DNA of 64,000 nucleotides from Bacillus sp. BHET2 (GTDB taxonomy: Bacteria > Bacillota > Bacilli > Bacillales > Bacillaceae_B): contig NZ_VCQN01000002.1 of NCBI RefSeq assembly GCF_005938125.1, positions 248,001 through 312,000 on the forward strand. Direction: 5' to 3'. This document shows, piece by piece, positions 6,353 to 15,984 of the stretch (the first letter of the stretch is position 1; every line of letters starts with the position of its first letter). The notes under the pieces were generated by a model, which had not been told where the DNA came from, did no database searches, and saw only the letters and a program-made list of their open reading frames with translations. The position numbers were made by a program, and so were the translations under genes.

Positions 6353-9244
6353 TTACCATCTGCCATCGATGCTTCCGTCTTCGGTACCGGAATTTTCATC
6401 ATCCTCAGAGACTACTTCAAAGATCGCAATGGCTTTAATACTCGGATCTGCATCTGACGTCACAGTAATGGTCGTAACTCCAATGTTCTCAGGAACTACT
6501 TTCCACTTTCCATCTTCTTTTACAATCTCCACGACACCATTTCCTGTGTCAGTAACACTTTTAATGTCTTTATTCGTTGCATTGGTTGGATTAAATAGTA
6601 AATTTGAATAAACGTCCATCTCGTCACCCTCTAAAAGCAACGTATACTTCGTTTTATCAAAATCCAAGCTTTCCAAATTGACGAACCTGGATTTCACGAT
6701 GACGCGGATATTTTTTTTGTATTTCCCATTTTTAGTTGAAACTTCGACTATATCTTCACCTGGAGATAAACCTGTTATTTTATTTTCCTTGGTGGAATTG
6801 ACTTGATTGTATACAGAATTGATTAACCTATCATCACCTTGGAAAACGTTGACGTTATAATTATTATTTGGTTTTCCAAAAGGAAAGATATCGATTTTAA
6901 ATGACTTCGTTTCCCCTACATATAATTCGATGACGGACGGAACACGTATTAAATCGTCACCTTCTATCCAGATCGTCTTCCCGACTACATAATCATCAAT
7001 CGCAAATCCACCATTGGCTTTTATCTGGACTTCATTCTTACCTAACATTTCGAGGATTTTTAATTCCTGTAGTTCAATGTTTGCCCATCCTTCAATCAGT
7101 TCATCGTCATTCAGAACTCGATACTCGTACGTAACACCATTCCCAGGAACTCCTTTCGACAGGTGATATTCAGCCTCATTTGATATAGAGGCACCGTCTT
7201 CCAATACATTCTTGGTGACTGCATCCTTAACTGTTAAGGCAGGAACAAATGATAATACAGACGTCGCTCCATCTTTATACGTAATAGCTAATTGAGTCGG
7301 AGCACTCGCTAATGACTTAACTGCGGTATTCGGAAATCCATTGTTCATCCCAGCTTCAAGAGTGGCTACAACGTTCTCCGATGGCCCGAGTATCCGAACT
7401 TTCTTAATCGTCCCGTTAGAATAGCCATCATAAGCATATTCTTTTAGATTGTGGAACTGCCTGGTCCTTACTTTGGCACTGATTTCATTTTGATTTGGAT
7501 TCAAATTGCTGCTTACCTTATTGCCGTATCTTGAATCAATATAATAGACCTTCGCTTGAGGCATTTTTACATTGTTTATAGACCAAACAGCCTTTAGGGT
7601 AACGGGAATCTCTAAGGTAGACTGAGAGAAGGACCCATTATCAAAATTCATTTTTTGAATCAACTTGATCACAGCAGTTCGTTGCCCATTGATAGTCTCT
7701 ATCGTAATTCCAGGACTTTCATTCACTTCCACTCCATCTGGTAATGGCTGATGAATCGTGATATCACTCAGATTCCCCTTGGCTTTAGGATTCACTAATC
7801 CGCCAAAATTCAACTGATACACTCCCGTGAATTTATTCGTCTCTTTTCCATGTTCAATAATTAAATTGAACAAATCTTGATTCATTTTCTGAAGATCCAA
7901 CTTTCCTGTAACAGATGCAGGTGCATCATCCTTTACTTCGATTGTGACAGATTTTTTACCAGTATTTCTCCACGTCGTTTCTTCAGCCGTTTTATACTGT
8001 ATTTTCATATCCTTAAATAAATAGGATCCCTTTGTCGAAAACTCCACTGGCAGAGAGAGTGTAATCGGGGTCGGTATTCCTTGACCTACTTCATAAACGC
8101 TTGAGAATGGTAAATACACTGTATTGTTGACCACTTTATATTGATTACGGTCCACTGTCACATTTTCTGGTAACTGAACAATAATTTCACCATCTAATTT
8201 GACTGAATTCAATTTATTCGCCAATTTTTCGAAGGCATCGGATACACTTCCTTCACTTGCTTTGATGAAGCTTCCCGAAGTCTGCTGTGCGAGCATTTCG
8301 AGATACCGATCATCTAAATCTCCTTCTCCATAACCCAGCGTATGCATAGTGATTTTGTCATTGTAGATCTCTTTGGATACTTCAAGCCCTTTCTGTTTGA
8401 TCAAGGCTTGCATTTGCTGACTATTCGTTTCTACTTCGCCTGGATTGTACCAACCTGAACTAAATGAAATACCATCCATTGAAAATGATTTAATGAATAA
8501 AGACTTTAGCTTACTATTATCTGGTGAAGATATTTTGTGCAACCATTTATTGTAGCTGTATTTATTTTGATAATCATATGTCACTTGCTGATCACTTTCG
8601 ACCACGCCTGTTTCACTACAGAAAAACCAAAGTGGTTTAATACATACTTCTTTTTTTACCTTTTCAATGGATGTTGCTATCATGGGCTGTCCATCTGTTA
8701 GAAACACAATATATTTTTCATTTTTGGAATCTCTCAGCATATTCTTTGCTGCTCTTAAGGGGTCGGTGTAGTTTGTTCCTCCATTAGCGGTAGTATATAA
8801 CATTGAAGTTTTTATAGCATCGAGGTCATTGCTTAACGGAAGTATCGTTTCAATTTCAGAAGAGAAAGTAATCAGAGAAAAGCGGTCATTTTTTTGTTTG
8901 TTTTTCTCAAAGAATTGAACGGCATTGGTTAGTCCATTCTTTGCATTCTGCATTTTATCCTTCGTATTATTCATGGAACCAGATTTATCAAAAACAAAGA
9001 CAACATCGATAGGTGGCCTGCTTGTTTCTTTCACTTCTCCTACCGGCATAATATTGAAGTCTAATGATGCCCTTGCATTCCCTTCTACCGGCTTAACAAT
9101 CACTTCTTGGGAAGGAGTCACATTGAAGTTTACACTTAAATCTGCATTTCCAGCGGCAGAAGTATTGGTTGAATGAAATAGTAGTGCAAGAAACAAAATC
9201 AATAATAGTGGAATTTTTGGTTGAATTCTCATAATATCCCTCAT
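6353..9244 (-). CDS. Secreted von Willebrand factor A (VWA) domain protein
   Basis: This 963-residue protein has an N-terminal signal peptide (basic start, hydrophobic helix, then TSAAG). The VWA domain at about residues 78-345 has an intact metal-ion-dependent adhesion site: DKSGSM, the Thr in GGTNYTDP, and the Asp of VFLTDGQP. An insertion in it carries a cysteine pair (VCIKPLWFFC). Middle regions look like beta-rich Ig-like modules. The C-terminal ~170 residues include two Big_2-like bacterial Ig domains (VIELYVGETKSFKI and GVTTITVTSDADPSIKAIA). There is no LPXTG motif or C-terminal anchor helix. ATG at 9244 and ATG at 9232 are both possible starts. The gene faces the pilin operon, so an adhesin or pilus-tip role is inferred, by analogy with VWA modules in PilY1/PilC-type proteins. 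Confidence 0.8.
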   Translation of the reverse strand: MRDIMRIQPKIPLLLILFLALLFHSTNTSAAGNADLSVNFNVTPSQEVIVKPVEGNARASLDFNIMPVGEVKETSRPPIDVVFVFDKSGSMNNTKDKMQNAKNGLTNAVQFFEKNKQKNDRFSLITFSSEIETILPLSNDLDAIKTSMLYTTANGGTNYTDPLRAAKNMLRDSKNEKYIVFLTDGQPMIATSIEKVKKEVCIKPLWFFCSETGVVESDQQVTYDYQNKYSYNKWLHKISSPDNSKLKSLFIKSFSMDGISFSSGWYNPGEVETNSQQMQALIKQKGLEVSKEIYNDKITMHTLGYGEGDLDDRYLEMLAQQTSGSFIKASEGSVSDAFEKLANKLNSVKLDGEIIVQLPENVTVDRNQYKVVNNTVYLPFSSVYEVGQGIPTPITLSLPVEFSTKGSYLFKDMKIQYKTAEETTWRNTGKKSVTIEVKDDAPASVTGKLDLQKMNQDLFNLIIEHGKETNKFTGVYQLNFGGLVNPKAKGNLSDITIHQPLPDGVEVNESPGITIETINGQRTAVIKLIQKMNFDNGSFSQSTLEIPVTLKAVWSINNVKMPQAKVYYIDSRYGNKVSSNLNPNQNEISAKVRTRQFHNLKEYAYDGYSNGTIKKVRILGPSENVVATLEAGMNNGFPNTAVKSLASAPTQLAITYKDGATSVLSFVPALTVKDAVTKNVLEDGASISNEAEYHLSKGVPGNGVTYEYRVLNDDELIEGWANIELQELKILEMLGKNEVQIKANGGFAIDDYVVGKTIWIEGDDLIRVPSVIELYVGETKSFKIDIFPFGKPNNNYNVNVFQGDDRLINSVYNQVNSTKENKITGLSPGEDIVEVSTKNGKYKKNIRVIVKSRFVNLESLDFDKTKYTLLLEGDEMDVYSNLLFNPTNATNKDIKSVTDTGNGVVEIVKEDGKWKVVPENIGVTTITVTSDADPSIKAIAIFEVVSEDDENSGTEDGSIDGRW

Positions 9245-9325
9245 TTTGGTTATCCTATAATGCTTTCATTATATCAATCTTCAAACTATTTTAATAGGAC
9301 TTACTACTCAATAAACTTTATTTTT

Positions 9326-9364
9326 ATAAAAGAAGGATGTCCACTGTTAGATTAGACATCCTTT
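9326..9364 (-). terminator. Terminator after diguanylate cyclase gene
   Basis: An inverted repeat (AAGGATGTC with GACATCCTT, 13-nt loop) lies just after the stop codon, with a T-rich run on the transcript. Confidence 0.6.
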
Positions 9365-9367
9365 CCT

Positions 9368-11080
9368 TTATTTCACATACTGAGCCACTCGATTTCGCCC
9401 GGCCTGCTTGGCTCCCGTATAAAGAGCACGGTCTGCATGGCGGATCAAGGCCATTGAATCGTCTGCATCTTCCGGGGCAGTAGATACGCCGATGCTTGCT
9501 GTAATTCTGACCATCACCCGCTTGTTGGATTCATCCAGGCTATCATGAAGGGAAAAGGGTTGATCAGCTATTGTACTTCTGACCTGCTCAGCGATGCGAA
9601 GGGCTTCTTTTCGCTCTGTATCAGGGAGGAGAAGGACGAATTCTTCTCCCCCGTATCTTGCGACCGTTCCTTTCGCATCAATTAGGGTTCGCAGTCGGTC
9701 TGCAAGTTCTATAAGGATTTCGTTCCCGCTCTGATGACCATAATTATCATTTATCACTTTAAAGTGATCGAGATCGAGCATGATGAGGGACAAGTTCTTT
9801 CTTTTTCCAACCTCTAGATTGTTGTATTCCATTGATAGAAGATCTTCGAAGTATCGATAATTATAAAGACCTGTCAGTGCACATCTTTCACTATTCTTCT
9901 TCGTCCGTTCATGATGTCTGGCATTGGCAATTGCCACTCCGAAATAAGAACATAAGATGTCGACTATCATTAATTGGAATTTTTCATAGGCTTTCTTTTT
10001 GGAAGAAGCGAGAAGAAGGATTCCCCTCACCTTTTGGCTTCTGACAATGGGGACACATAATACACTTTCTACTCCTTCTGGCATGTAACCTTCCGCGATA
10101 TCAGTCCATTCAGCCCGTGAAGTATATAGAACGGACTTCCCAGTCTGCCAAACCACTCCACTGATTCCTTGATTTTTCCTAAGTGGGCGAAGATTATTCG
10201 ATTTCATTTCTCCGTTTTCAACTCTTCTGAGGAGCACTAATTCTTCTTCATGGCAATCAAGGATATATGCATACTCCACCGGAAGGGTCTCGATGATCTT
10301 CTCTATGAAAATATCAAGCACTTCCTTTACTTTCAGGCTCTCGGTTAATTGGTGACCAATTTCCCCAGCTTTTTGTAGATATTCATTGATTTTTTCAGAA
10401 GAATTATAGAGCTTCAATATGATTGATAGGCTGATGAACGGGATGCCAATCAGTAAAGAGGCGAAGGCACCAAGTTCAAAGGTTAAATAATAAAGGGACA
10501 GAGAAAGAGGGAACATAATCATATTGGCCGTAAAATCCCACACAAAATCCTTACTGTAAAAGCGCACATCATTGTTAGCCACATAATGATGATAAATAAG
10601 GAGGAGAATCTGATTGATCATAATCGATACAATCTGATAACAAAGGATCGGGAAAATCAGCTGACTGAGTTCCCTTTCAGCGATTTCCCCACCGAGCATA
10701 AAGTAGATTAAACCACTGACGCATGAAACCAAAAAAAACATCAATGAATTTAAGGGTATTCTGTGCCAATCGTTTTTCGTCACCCTAAGCCTTATGAGTA
10801 AAGGGATGATCGAGAACTGCATGAGGACGATTTCAATAAATAGACCATACTTGATGAAACCGACGAGGGTCACCCACTGAATGAAGAAAATGGTTGCACC
10901 GTTGATTACGATGGGCATGAGAGGAATGAAAGTAGCAAATGCCACTAGTGTAATAAACTCCAGTTCGTTTCCTGCAATATTTTCAGGAGGATAGTATTGA
11001 TAGGTAATATACAAACCAGCCGGTACAATGGCCAGCCACGCCAGCAATAAGTACAGCTTTTTCTTCAACGGTAACGTCAT
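9368..11080 (-). CDS. Membrane-bound GAF-GGDEF diguanylate cyclase
   Basis: The enzyme should make cyclic di-GMP from two GTP. Start chosen: ATG at 11080, which follows GGGGGATAG; the upstream in-frame ATG at 11107 has no ribosome site. Residues 1-225 form six or seven membrane helices. Residues about 240-390 are a GAF domain (YAYILDCHEEELVLL, GVESVLCVPIVRSQKVRGIL). The C-terminal GGDEF domain has an intact signature GGEEF in the VARYGGEEFVLLLPD context, and LDLDHFKVINDNYGHQSGN for metal and substrate. The product-inhibition I-site (RxxD before the signature) is missing: the segment reads LIDAKGTVARYGG. It is a lone gene between the pilus locus and folC. A link between c-di-GMP and pilus function is inference. 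Confidence 0.88.
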   Translation of the reverse strand: MTLPLKKKLYLLLAWLAIVPAGLYITYQYYPPENIAGNELEFITLVAFATFIPLMPIVINGATIFFIQWVTLVGFIKYGLFIEIVLMQFSIIPLLIRLRVTKNDWHRIPLNSLMFFLVSCVSGLIYFMLGGEIAERELSQLIFPILCYQIVSIMINQILLLIYHHYVANNDVRFYSKDFVWDFTANMIMFPLSLSLYYLTFELGAFASLLIGIPFISLSIILKLYNSSEKINEYLQKAGEIGHQLTESLKVKEVLDIFIEKIIETLPVEYAYILDCHEEELVLLRRVENGEMKSNNLRPLRKNQGISGVVWQTGKSVLYTSRAEWTDIAEGYMPEGVESVLCVPIVRSQKVRGILLLASSKKKAYEKFQLMIVDILCSYFGVAIANARHHERTKKNSERCALTGLYNYRYFEDLLSMEYNNLEVGKRKNLSLIMLDLDHFKVINDNYGHQSGNEILIELADRLRTLIDAKGTVARYGGEEFVLLLPDTERKEALRIAEQVRSTIADQPFSLHDSLDESNKRVMVRITASIGVSTAPEDADDSMALIRHADRALYTGAKQAGRNRVAQYVK

Positions 11081-11187
11081 ATCTATCCCCCATAGGTTTT
11101 CTTCCATTTTTTAATATTATTTGCTCCCACGACACTAGTTAAATAGTCACAAGTTTAAGAATATTTTATCAAATCATCATCACAAAG

Positions 11188-12504
11188 TCACTTATTTTTT
11201 CTATATTTTTCTAGTCTTCTACACAGAAATGGTTTTACTTCGGATAAAAAGTACAGGGACCCTGTTACAAGCAGCACTTCCTCTTTGTTCATTTCATGAA
11301 TCTTTTCGTCCAAGAATTCTTTCCAGTCTGGAGCTTTCATTTTATTGGAATGGTTCGACATATCATATAACTCTTCGACTGACGCGACTCTTGGAAAATT
11401 GAAGGTCGTAAATGCTATGCTGTCCACTACTTCTTCCATACTAACAATCATCGGCTTCAGTTCTTTGTCATGCAGTGCCGAAAAAAGGACCGTTATTTTT
11501 TTACTGCCAAATCGTTCCTTGATCGTTTTCACTAGGGCCTCAACCCCTTCAGGGTTATGAGCACCATCAATATAAACCTCTGGTGTATCTGATAAAGATT
11601 CCATTCGTCCCGGCCAAGTTGCCTTCTTCAACCCAATTTTAATGTGTTTCTTTTCAGTTTGAATTTCCTGCCTTTCCTCCAGAAGCTCCACTACCTTTAT
11701 GGCGATTGCTGCGTTATTGATTTGGTGTGTGCCGATCATGGATAATTCATACACTTCATCTTGACTGGGAGATACGTATTGGAATCTCTCTCCCTTTTCA
11801 AGCAGCGATGTCCGCTCTGCAGTAAAAGCATCACCAAGTTCAAAAATCTCACTTCCCATTTCCGCCGCCTTCTCTCTGATCACCTTTTTGGCTTCCATTT
11901 GGTGTACGCCAGATATGACAGGCACTTTCGCTTTGATAATACCTGCTTTCTCATAAGCAATGTCTTCTAATCTGTTACCAAGAAACTGAATATGATCAAG
12001 TCCGATACTTGTAATAACGGAAACCATTGGTGTAATGACGTTCGTGGAATCAAGTCTTCCACCAAGACCAACCTCATAGAGGACGACATCCACCGGATTC
12101 ATTTCAGCAAAATAATAAAAGCTCATGGCAGTGATGATTTCGAATTCAGATGGGGCTCCCCATTCAGAGTGTTCCATGCGCTCGGCAATAGGCTTTATTT
12201 TTCCAACCAGTCCCGTTAAATCCTCATCTGGTATTGACTTCCCATCGATACTGATTCTTTCATTGAATCGTTCAAAATAAGGGGAAGTAAAGGTACCTAC
12301 CGTAAATCCAGCCTCCTGTAACACATTTCCCAAATAGGTTACCGTCGATCCCTTTCCATTCGTCCCACCGATATGGACCGTTTTAAGCTTGTCGTGAGGG
12401 TTCCCCATCTCTTCCAGAAGTTTATTCATGCGCTGAAGTCCAGGCTTGATCCCCAGTCTCAGTCGCGAGTGTATCCATTCAACGGCTTTGTCATAGGTTA
12501 ACAT
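11188..12504 (-). CDS. folC: Bifunctional folylpolyglutamate / dihydrofolate synthase
   Basis: The enzyme adds glutamate to folates and may also make dihydrofolate. The product is 438 residues, near the family norm. Visible motifs are the P-loop HIGGTNGKGSTV, the LGNVLQEAGFTVGTFTSPY segment, GLGGRLDSTN, GLDHIQFLG and YIDGAHNPEG. The ATG at 12504 lies 8 bp after AGGGAG; a GTG nine bases upstream overlaps that site and is less likely. It follows valS as in B. subtilis but is separated from it by a terminator. Confidence 0.96.
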   Translation of the reverse strand: MLTYDKAVEWIHSRLRLGIKPGLQRMNKLLEEMGNPHDKLKTVHIGGTNGKGSTVTYLGNVLQEAGFTVGTFTSPYFERFNERISIDGKSIPDEDLTGLVGKIKPIAERMEHSEWGAPSEFEIITAMSFYYFAEMNPVDVVLYEVGLGGRLDSTNVITPMVSVITSIGLDHIQFLGNRLEDIAYEKAGIIKAKVPVISGVHQMEAKKVIREKAAEMGSEIFELGDAFTAERTSLLEKGERFQYVSPSQDEVYELSMIGTHQINNAAIAIKVVELLEERQEIQTEKKHIKIGLKKATWPGRMESLSDTPEVYIDGAHNPEGVEALVKTIKERFGSKKITVLFSALHDKELKPMIVSMEEVVDSIAFTTFNFPRVASVEELYDMSNHSNKMKAPDWKEFLDEKIHEMNKEEVLLVTGSLYFLSEVKPFLCRRLEKYRKNK

Positions 12505-12533
12505 TATCTTCACTCCCTAAAATCACTTTCATC

Positions 12534-12617
12534 AAAAAGAGGACTTTAATCAGAACTGATTGCCGAAAAGGAAAATGCTTTCCCTATAACAATAAGTCCC
12601 GAAACTAAAGCCCTCTT
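12534..12617 (-). terminator. Branched terminator after valS
   Basis: AAGAGGGCTTTA pairs with TAAAGTCCTCTT on the transcript, enclosing a smaller GGGAAAGC/GCATTTTCC-type hairpin, and ends in a T run. It lies between valS and folC. Confidence 0.7.
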
Positions 12618-12642
12618 CTTACCCTCTATTCTTTCACTTAAA

Positions 12643-15294
12643 TCAAACTGATTTAAGTTCTTCTATTCTTGCTTTAACTGTTGCTTGTTTTTCCAGGTAA
12701 TCCTTTTCTTTTGCTTTTTCCTCGTCTACAACATTCTGAGGGGCTTTGCTCACAAATCTCTCATTGTTTAACTTACCTTGAACGCGAGAAACTTCCTTCG
12801 TCCATTTCTCCAGTTCTTTTTGAAGACGGGCAACTTCTTCTTCGATATTGATTAACCCTTCTAATGGAAGGAATAAGTCTACTCCTGTCACAACAGCGGT
12901 CATCGCTTTTTCCGGCGCATCTAAATCTGTACCCATTTCAAGCTTTTCTGGATTGCAGAATTTTTCAATATACGCTTTGTTCTTTTCGATTATACCTAAC
13001 GTACGCGCATCTTTCGCTTTCAACATTAAGTTGATTTGCTTGCTCATCGGTGTGTTCACCTCAGCACGAACATTACGTACGGCGCGGATGATGTCAACTA
13101 GAAGTTTCATCTCTTCAGCTGCCTCTTTGTCGGTGTGGTCTTCCTGAACCGTAGGCCATGCTGCTAGTGTAATCGATTCGCCTTGATGCGGCAAGTTCTG
13201 CCATATTTCCTCGGTAATAAACGGCATGAATGGGTGTAAAAGTCTCATTGTGTTGTCGAGAACATAAGCAAGAATCGAACGCGTTGTTTTCTTCGCTGTT
13301 TCATCCTCTCCATAAAGAGGAAGTTTCGCCATTTCAATATACCAATCACAGAAATCATCCCAGATAAAGTTGTATAATAGGCGTCCAACCTCACCAAATT
13401 CATAGCGATCGGCTAAACGTGTCACAGTCTCGATGGTTTCATTTAAGCGGGTAAGTATCCATTTATCCGCAACTGATTTTTCACCTGATAAATCGATTTC
13501 GTCATAGGTCATGCCTTCCATATTCATAAGAGCGAAACGGGATGCGTTCCAGATCTTGTTCGCAAAGTTCCAAACAGACTCCACTTTTTCAAATGAGAAG
13601 CGCAGATCCTGCCCCGGTGAACTTCCGGTAGTCAGGAAGTAACGCAGGGAATCAGAACCGTATTTTTCGATTACGTCCATTGGGTCTACACCGTTTCCTA
13701 ATGACTTACTCATTTTCCGCCCATCAGCGTCACGAACCAGCCCATGAATCAGAACGTCTTTAAATGGACGTTCGCCAGTAAACTCTAATCCTTGAAAAAT
13801 CATCCTTGATACCCAGAAGCCAATAATATCATATCCTGTTACCAGGGTGTTCGTTGGATAATAACGTTTAAAGTCTTCTGCGTTTGTATCCGGCCAGCCC
13901 ATAGTGGAGAAAGGCCAAAGTGCTGAACTAAACCATGTATCTAATACATCTTCTTCTTGTCTCCAGTTTTCAATGTCTTCAGGTGCATCTTTGCCTACAT
14001 ACATTTCACCTGTATCATTGTGGTACCATGCCGGGATTCTATGTCCCCACCATAATTGACGTGAAATACACCAATCACGTGTGTTTTCCATCCAACGTAA
14101 GTAGGAAGTTTCAAATCGATCAGGTACAAAATTGATCTTGTTTTCAGCTTCTTGAAGCTTAACCGCTTGTTCAGCTAGTGGATCCATTTTTACGAACCAT
14201 TGAGTAGAAAGGTAAGGTTCTACCACAGCTCCACTTCTCTCAGAATGCCCAACCGAATGCATATGCTCTTCAATCTTGAACAATACGCCTGAGTCCTTTA
14301 GGTCTTTCACAATTTGTTTACGGCAGTCAAAACGATCCATGCCATTGTATTTGTCTGCCTTCTCATTCATGGTTCCATCTTCATTCATTACAAGAATGCG
14401 TTCCAGATTATGACGGTTTCCGATTTCAAAGTCATTAGGGTCATGTGCCGGTGTGATTTTAACAGCTCCGGAACCGAAATCCATATCTACATAATCGTCA
14501 CCAACAATCGGGATTTCACGTCCAACGATTGGAAGGGTAACCGTTTTTCCGATTAGATGCTTGTAGCGATCATCTTCAGGATGTACCGCCACAGCCGTAT
14601 CACCGAGCATCGTTTCCGGACGAGTTGTTGCAATTTCAATATGACCGCTTCCATCAGCCAGTGGATATCTCATGTGATAGAATGCTCCCTGTACATCCTG
14701 ATGTATCACTTCAATATCAGAAAGGGCCGTTTTCGTCGCAGGGTCCCAGTTGATGATGTATTCACCGCGGTAAATCAAGCCTTTGTTATAAAGGTCTATA
14801 AATACCTTTTGAACCGCATCAGATAATCCTTCATCCAAAGTAAAGCGTTCACGGCTGTAATCAAGACCAAGTCCCACCTTCGCCCATTGCGCACGAATGT
14901 GCTCGGCATATTCTTCTTTCCATTTCCACGTTTCTTCTACAAACTTTTCACGTCCAAGGTCATAACGTGAGATACCTTGATTGCGAAGTTTTTCATCTAC
15001 TTTTGCCTGTGTCGCAATTCCTGCATGGTCCATCCCTGGTAGCCAAAGAACATCGTAGCCTTGCATCCGTTTCATTCTTGTCAGGATATCCTGAAGTGCA
15101 GTGTCCCAAGCATGCCCAAGGTGGAGTTTTCCGGTTACATTTGGAGGAGGGATAACGATGGTATACGGTTCCTTCTCCTTATCATTTGTCGCTTCAAAGT
15201 ACTTACCTTCTAGCCACCATTTGTACCTGCCTTGTTCAATCGCATTCGGGTCATATTTCGTTGGCATTGAAAGTTGTTGATCTTGAGTTTCCAT
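12643..15294 (-). CDS. valS: Valyl-tRNA synthetase
   Basis: This class I synthetase charges tRNA-Val. The product is 883 residues. ATG at 15294 is chosen because it follows AGGAGG at 8 bp and begins [17 protein letters not shown], like other Bacillus ValS; the open frame continues upstream only through the T-box leader. HIGH-type motif: [19 protein letters not shown] motif: [14 protein letters not shown]. The editing domain contains [19 protein letters not shown]. The anticodon-binding domain and a C-terminal coiled-coil arm ([17 protein letters not shown]) complete the protein. Expression is controlled by the upstream T-box. Confidence 0.98.
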   Translation of the reverse strand: METQDQQLSMPTKYDPNAIEQGRYKWWLEGKYFEATNDKEKEPYTIVIPPPNVTGKLHLGHAWDTALQDILTRMKRMQGYDVLWLPGMDHAGIATQAKVDEKLRNQGISRYDLGREKFVEETWKWKEEYAEHIRAQWAKVGLGLDYSRERFTLDEGLSDAVQKVFIDLYNKGLIYRGEYIINWDPATKTALSDIEVIHQDVQGAFYHMRYPLADGSGHIEIATTRPETMLGDTAVAVHPEDDRYKHLIGKTVTLPIVGREIPIVGDDYVDMDFGSGAVKITPAHDPNDFEIGNRHNLERILVMNEDGTMNEKADKYNGMDRFDCRKQIVKDLKDSGVLFKIEEHMHSVGHSERSGAVVEPYLSTQWFVKMDPLAEQAVKLQEAENKINFVPDRFETSYLRWMENTRDWCISRQLWWGHRIPAWYHNDTGEMYVGKDAPEDIENWRQEEDVLDTWFSSALWPFSTMGWPDTNAEDFKRYYPTNTLVTGYDIIGFWVSRMIFQGLEFTGERPFKDVLIHGLVRDADGRKMSKSLGNGVDPMDVIEKYGSDSLRYFLTTGSSPGQDLRFSFEKVESVWNFANKIWNASRFALMNMEGMTYDEIDLSGEKSVADKWILTRLNETIETVTRLADRYEFGEVGRLLYNFIWDDFCDWYIEMAKLPLYGEDETAKKTTRSILAYVLDNTMRLLHPFMPFITEEIWQNLPHQGESITLAAWPTVQEDHTDKEAAEEMKLLVDIIRAVRNVRAEVNTPMSKQINLMLKAKDARTLGIIEKNKAYIEKFCNPEKLEMGTDLDAPEKAMTAVVTGVDLFLPLEGLINIEEEVARLQKELEKWTKEVSRVQGKLNNERFVSKAPQNVVDEEKAKEKDYLEKQATVKARIEELKSV

Positions 15295-15340
15295 GTGATT
15301 TCCTCCTATATCATCGTGTGAATTAGTACATTTTCCTAAA

Positions 15341-15600
15341 AAAAATAAAAAAATCCCCCGTCCTATGAAAAGGACGAAGGATTCCATTCGCGGTACCACC
15401 TTTTTTCTCAGGAGAAATAGACCTCCTGAACTCTCGACAATCATAACGGCTTTTAACCGGCTTCTACTACTGACATTCATAGAAACAGCTCTTCAGGCGA
15501 CCTTCCATTGTCTTAACGTAGAAAATCTCTCAGCAAACGATTTTCCTCTCTGAAAGTAAGGATCAATGTACTCTTCCTGTTCATTGCTTTTCGGATATTA
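15341..15600 (-). promoter_or_regulatory. T-box riboswitch leader of valS
   Basis: On the minus strand the conserved T-box sequence AAGGTGGTACCGCG lies at 15389-15402. It is followed by an intrinsic terminator (CGTCCT stem with AGGACG, then GGGGGATTTTTTT) at 15341-15380. Stem I elements lie upstream. A GTC (Val) triplet at 15472-15474, in the context GAATGTCAGTAG, is a possible specifier codon, but I could not fold the stem to confirm it. Uncharged tRNA-Val would stabilise the antiterminator and allow valS transcription. Confidence 0.93.
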
Positions 15601-15616
15601 TTTATTTACTCATTAT

Positions 15617-15644
15617 AGTATAGGATAAGATAAACTTTCGTCAA
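15617..15644 (-). promoter_or_regulatory. Sigma-A promoter of valS
   Basis: TTGACG and TATACT are separated by 16 bp on the minus strand, a short distance before the T-box leader. Confidence 0.6.
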
Positions 15645-15757
15645 TCATTATTACCAATTTTCATGAAAAATATTCATTTTGCCTACTCTAGGCACCATTG
15701 TGTACTGAAATCATAAGATAATGTAGTGAATATACCCAGGAAAGTGAGTGGACCAAT

Positions 15758-15946
15758 TTGAAGAAAATCAATCAATACACCATGCAGAAATGGATGGGAA
15801 ACGCCAGGTTAATATGTAAGCAATTCATCATTCCCTTTTCTATCTTTCAAGGGATTCGTACCATTTTGCTCCCTACCACTTTTGATGTCCTTCTGTTAAC
15901 TCTGTTTATCGGTATCGGCCTTGCCATTTATTTCGATTGGATTTAA
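15758..15946 (+). CDS. Small hypothetical membrane-type protein (62 aa)
   Basis: A TTG start follows GGAAAGTGAG. The product has a basic N-terminus (KKINQYTMQKWMGNARLICKQ) and a C-terminal hydrophobic segment ending FIGIGLAIYFDWI. It lies between the divergent valS leader and the 3' end of ysxE, and a strong terminator directly follows its stop codon, which supports a real gene. The function is not known. It could be a small membrane protein; the weak start codon leaves some doubt. Confidence 0.6.
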   Translation: MKKINQYTMQKWMGNARLICKQFIIPFSIFQGIRTILLPTTFDVLLLTLFIGIGLAIYFDWI

Positions 15947-15947
15947 T

Positions 15948-15984
15948 GGACCGACGAAATGGGGACTTCGTCAGTCCTTTTTTT
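15948..15984 (+). terminator. Terminator after the 62-aa gene
   Basis: GGACCGACGAA pairs with TTCGTCAGTCC (one mismatch), followed by eight T. It overlaps the last bases of the converging ysxE gene. Confidence 0.85.

Noticed and set aside
15295-15480. N-terminal extension of valS
   Set aside because: The in-frame sequence upstream of ATG 15294 is the T-box leader and terminator. The ATG has a perfect ribosome site and matches the normal ValS N-terminus.
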